This document shows, one piece after another, positions 44,401 through 46,121 of a stretch of 46,121 nucleotides of DNA. Source of the DNA: CAYWNK01 sp047639615. GTDB taxonomy: Bacteria; Planctomycetota; UBA1135; GCA-002686595. The position numbers and the translations under genes are program-made. The notes below the pieces were generated by a model that saw only the letters and a program-made list of their open reading frames with translations, had not been told where the DNA came from and searched no databases. Position 1 is the stretch's first letter, and each line of letters begins with the position of its first letter. The stretch lies in contig JBLIOL010000005.1 in the NCBI GenBank assembly GCA_047639615.1, positions 1 through 46,121 of the forward strand. The letters run 5' to 3'.

Positions 44401-45420
44401 ATGTCCCGCACCCTGATCGTCACCGGCGGAGCCGGTTTCATCGGCAGCAACTTCCTCCACATGCTTGCCGAGCTGCGGCCCGACTGGCGTGTGGTCAACC
44501 TGGACGTGCTGACCTACGCAGGCAACCTGGAGAACCTGACGGAGCTCGAGGGGAACGTCAATCACGTCTTCGTTCGCGGCGATGTGTGCAAGCCCGAGGA
44601 CGTGGCCAGCGCCTTCGAGGCGGCCGGAGCGGGCGATATATCGGTGGTGCACTTCGCCGCCGAGAGCCACGTGGACCGCTCGATTCAGAGCGGCTTGCCC
44701 TTTGTGCAAACCAACGTGGTCGGCACGCAAGTGCTGCTGGACGAAAGTCGTGCGCGTGGCGTCGAGCGCTTCGTGCATGTGTCGACGGACGAGGTCTACG
44801 GTAGCCTCGGTGCTACGGGCCTCTTCACGGAGGAGACGCCCCTGGCGCCCAGCTCACCGTACAGCGCGAGCAAGACCGGCAGCGACCTCTTGGTGCGCGC
44901 CGCGGTTCACACCCATGACTTCCCGGCCATGATCACGCGCTGTTCCAACAACTATGGCCCGTACCAGTTCCCGGAGAAGCTGATCCCGCTGATGATCGCC
45001 AACGCGCGCGAGGACAAATCCTTGCCGATCTACGGCGATGGCATGCAGATTCGGGACTGGCTCTACGTGCGCGATCACTGCGAGGCGATCTTGGCGGTTT
45101 TGGAAACGGGCAAGGTCGGCGAGGCGTACAACATCGGTGGTCATAACGAGTACCCGAACATCGAGATCGTGCACCGCATTCTTTCCGCTCTGGATAAGCC
45201 TGAATCCCTGATCACCTACGTCACCGACCGCCTTGGCCATGACCGCCGCTATGCCATCGACGCCAGCAAGATCGAGCGTGAGCTGGGTTGGAAGCCCCGC
45301 TTCACCTTCGAGGAGGCTCTACCGATGACCATTTCGTGGTACCTGGCCCAGGACGATTGGCTGCAGCGGGTTCGGTCCGGCGCCTATCGTGACTACTACA
45401 CCGCCCAATACGGGGCCTGA
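44401..45420 (+). CDS. rfbB: dTDP-glucose 4,6-dehydratase
   Basis: This enzyme turns dTDP-glucose into dTDP-4-keto-6-deoxyglucose. The 339-residue protein opens SRTLIVTGGAGFIGSNFLHML and has DVLTYAGNLENL, HFAAESHVDRSI, and STDEVYG with T129, D130 and E131 (the TDE triad of this family). Y154/K158 lie in SSPYSASKTGSD, and RCSNNYGPYQFPEKLIPLMI follows. The C-terminus (GHDRRYAIDASKIERELGW) is standard. It ends the nucleotide-sugar run; the export lipoprotein starts about 160 bases on. Confidence 0.96.
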   Translation: MSRTLIVTGGAGFIGSNFLHMLAELRPDWRVVNLDVLTYAGNLENLTELEGNVNHVFVRGDVCKPEDVASAFEAAGAGDISVVHFAAESHVDRSIQSGLPFVQTNVVGTQVLLDESRARGVERFVHVSTDEVYGSLGATGLFTEETPLAPSSPYSASKTGSDLLVRAAVHTHDFPAMITRCSNNYGPYQFPEKLIPLMIANAREDKSLPIYGDGMQIRDWLYVRDHCEAILAVLETGKVGEAYNIGGHNEYPNIEIVHRILSALDKPESLITYVTDRLGHDRRYAIDASKIERELGWKPRFTFEEALPMTISWYLAQDDWLQRVRSGAYRDYYTAQYGA

Positions 45421-45438
45421 AATCGGGTGTCGTAGGCC

Positions 45439-45482
45439 CCTGGGGCGTGTTTCGACGCGCTAGAGAGACGCTGGGCCCCAGG
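45439..45482 (+). terminator. Possible terminator-like structure after rfbB
   Basis: Arms CCTGGGGC and GCCCCAGG flank 28 bases that hold a smaller GCGT/ACGC hairpin. It begins 19 bases after the rfbB stop and lacks a T-run. It could end the sugar operon or only attenuate read-through into the export gene. Confidence 0.3.
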
Positions 45483-45582
45483 CTTGAGGTTTCTGTCCCA
45501 GGTCGGGTCAACCAAGGGCCCATTCCTGCCGATGAGTGATTGCGTGGATACCCACGCTACCGGATCCCAACCTGCTTCGCGC

Positions 45583-46121
45583 ATGTCCTGCATGTCCCCT
45601 AATTCCTTTCATCGAGTCGCCCGCTCTGCGCGCCGCCTGGCACCCATGCTGGCTGTCTGCGCGTTCCTCTTCGCGAGTCTACCGAGCTGCAATATTGCGG
45701 TGTCCCCGGACAAGCGCGTTCAGCAGTACCTGAACCAGTACGGCTTCGGCAAGGCCTACACGGGCAACGCCGAGGAAGAGAACTACGTCACCATCGGTGA
45801 CGAGGTGGCGGTGATCGACACCCTGCACGCGGGGGAGATCTTCGCTAACCAGAAGGTCGATATCGACGGCACGGTGCTGCTGCCCGAGCTAGGTTCCGTG
45901 CACGTGGCTGGCATGACGCGCAGCGAGCTGCGCGCCGTGCTCTCCGAGCGCTACGCCAACTACTACGCCGAGACCGACCTGCAGGTCTCGATCCGCGCCA
46001 AGGAGAAGGTCTTCTTCGTCTTTGGTGAGGTGAGTGACGAAGGCGAGCAAGCCTTCAAGGGCAATCTGACCGTCTTCGAAGCCGTCATGTCCGCACGCCC
46101 GGACGAGAACACGGCCAACCT
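45583..46121 (+). CDS. Wza-like polysaccharide export lipoprotein, 3' end outside window
   Basis: An open frame runs off the right edge with 179 complete codons. The start is uncertain: ATG at 45583 is used, but in-frame ATGs at 45532 and 45592 are possible and none has a clear ribosome site. The N-terminus gives a lipoprotein signal (RLAPMLAVCAFLFASLPSC). After about residue 75 comes the polysaccharide export (Poly_export) domain: IGDEVAVIDTLHAGEIFANQKVDIDG shows the typical GD-x-V/L start and V-D-x-DG-T-V-x-LPELG, followed by GMTRSELRAVLSERYANYYAETDLQVSI and a SLBB-like beginning (VFFVFGEV). This family forms the outer-membrane channel for capsule or EPS. Its place after six sugar genes supports an EPS locus that continues to the right. 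Confidence 0.9.
   Translation, partial: MSCMSPNSFHRVARSARRLAPMLAVCAFLFASLPSCNIAVSPDKRVQQYLNQYGFGKAYTGNAEEENYVTIGDEVAVIDTLHAGEIFANQKVDIDGTVLLPELGSVHVAGMTRSELRAVLSERYANYYAETDLQVSIRAKEKVFFVFGEVSDEGEQAFKGNLTVFEAVMSARPDENTAN

Overview
The window looks like chromosomal DNA from a high-GC, Gram-negative-type bacterium, most likely of the PVC group and probably Planctomycetota. This is inferred from gene content: a Minf_1886-family protein beside tmk and holB, an HTH-EIIA(Ntr) protein, a long FG-GAP repeat exoprotein, many Cys-anchored lipoproteins, Wza-type export, and frequent starts with no clear Shine-Dalgarno sequence. No phage, IS element, CRISPR array or plasmid function is visible. Coding density is high and no gene-free stretch exceeds 300 bases; the largest gap, 258 bases at 13480-13737, lies between two divergent genes.

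Region by region. 3-8156: the 3' part of a secreted FG-GAP protein, a DinB-like protein, a bifunctional formiminotransferase-cyclodeaminase, a truncated GNAT remnant, then a coupled GNAT acyltransferase and polysaccharide deacetylase. 8174-11881 (minus): a compact four-gene operon with a short SxtJ-like membrane peptide, a NodU/CmcH-type carbamoyltransferase, an SGNH hydrolase fused to a DUF5989-like membrane tail, and a 42-residue peptide resembling that tail. It has its own plausible promoter and sits back to back with the terminator of an HtrA-type protease gene. 13738-16302: an HTH-EIIA regulator coupled to a ClC-CBS chloride protein, then tRNA-Val(GAC). 16510-21796: alanine dehydrogenase, UppP, an amidase-signature enzyme, a GNAT enzyme and GDP-mannose 4,6-dehydratase. 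21771-28854: a peptidoglycan amidase/MORN lipoprotein pair, a TPR-peptidase MA exoprotein and a sulfatase-fold lipoprotein. 28888-32316: tmk, holB, a Minf_1886 protein and an AI-2E-family permease. 32541-38741: a large S41 carboxy-terminal protease, moaC, accB-accC and a FecR-like lipoprotein. 38787-46121: a nucleotide-sugar block (UDP-xylose synthase, glmS, UDP-glucuronate epimerase, rfbA, rfbD, rfbB) leading into a Wza-like export lipoprotein cut by the window end.

How it fits together. Much of the window serves the cell envelope: UppP recycles the lipid carrier, Gmd, Uxs, the epimerase and Rfb enzymes supply activated sugars, GlmS supplies amino sugar, and the Wza-like protein begins the export apparatus. 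The deacetylase, GNAT enzyme and carbamoyltransferase/SGNH operon are good candidates for decorating the exported glycan. The carbamoyltransferase operon, with its two DUF5989-like modules (one fused, one free-standing and very small), is the most interesting system seen here.
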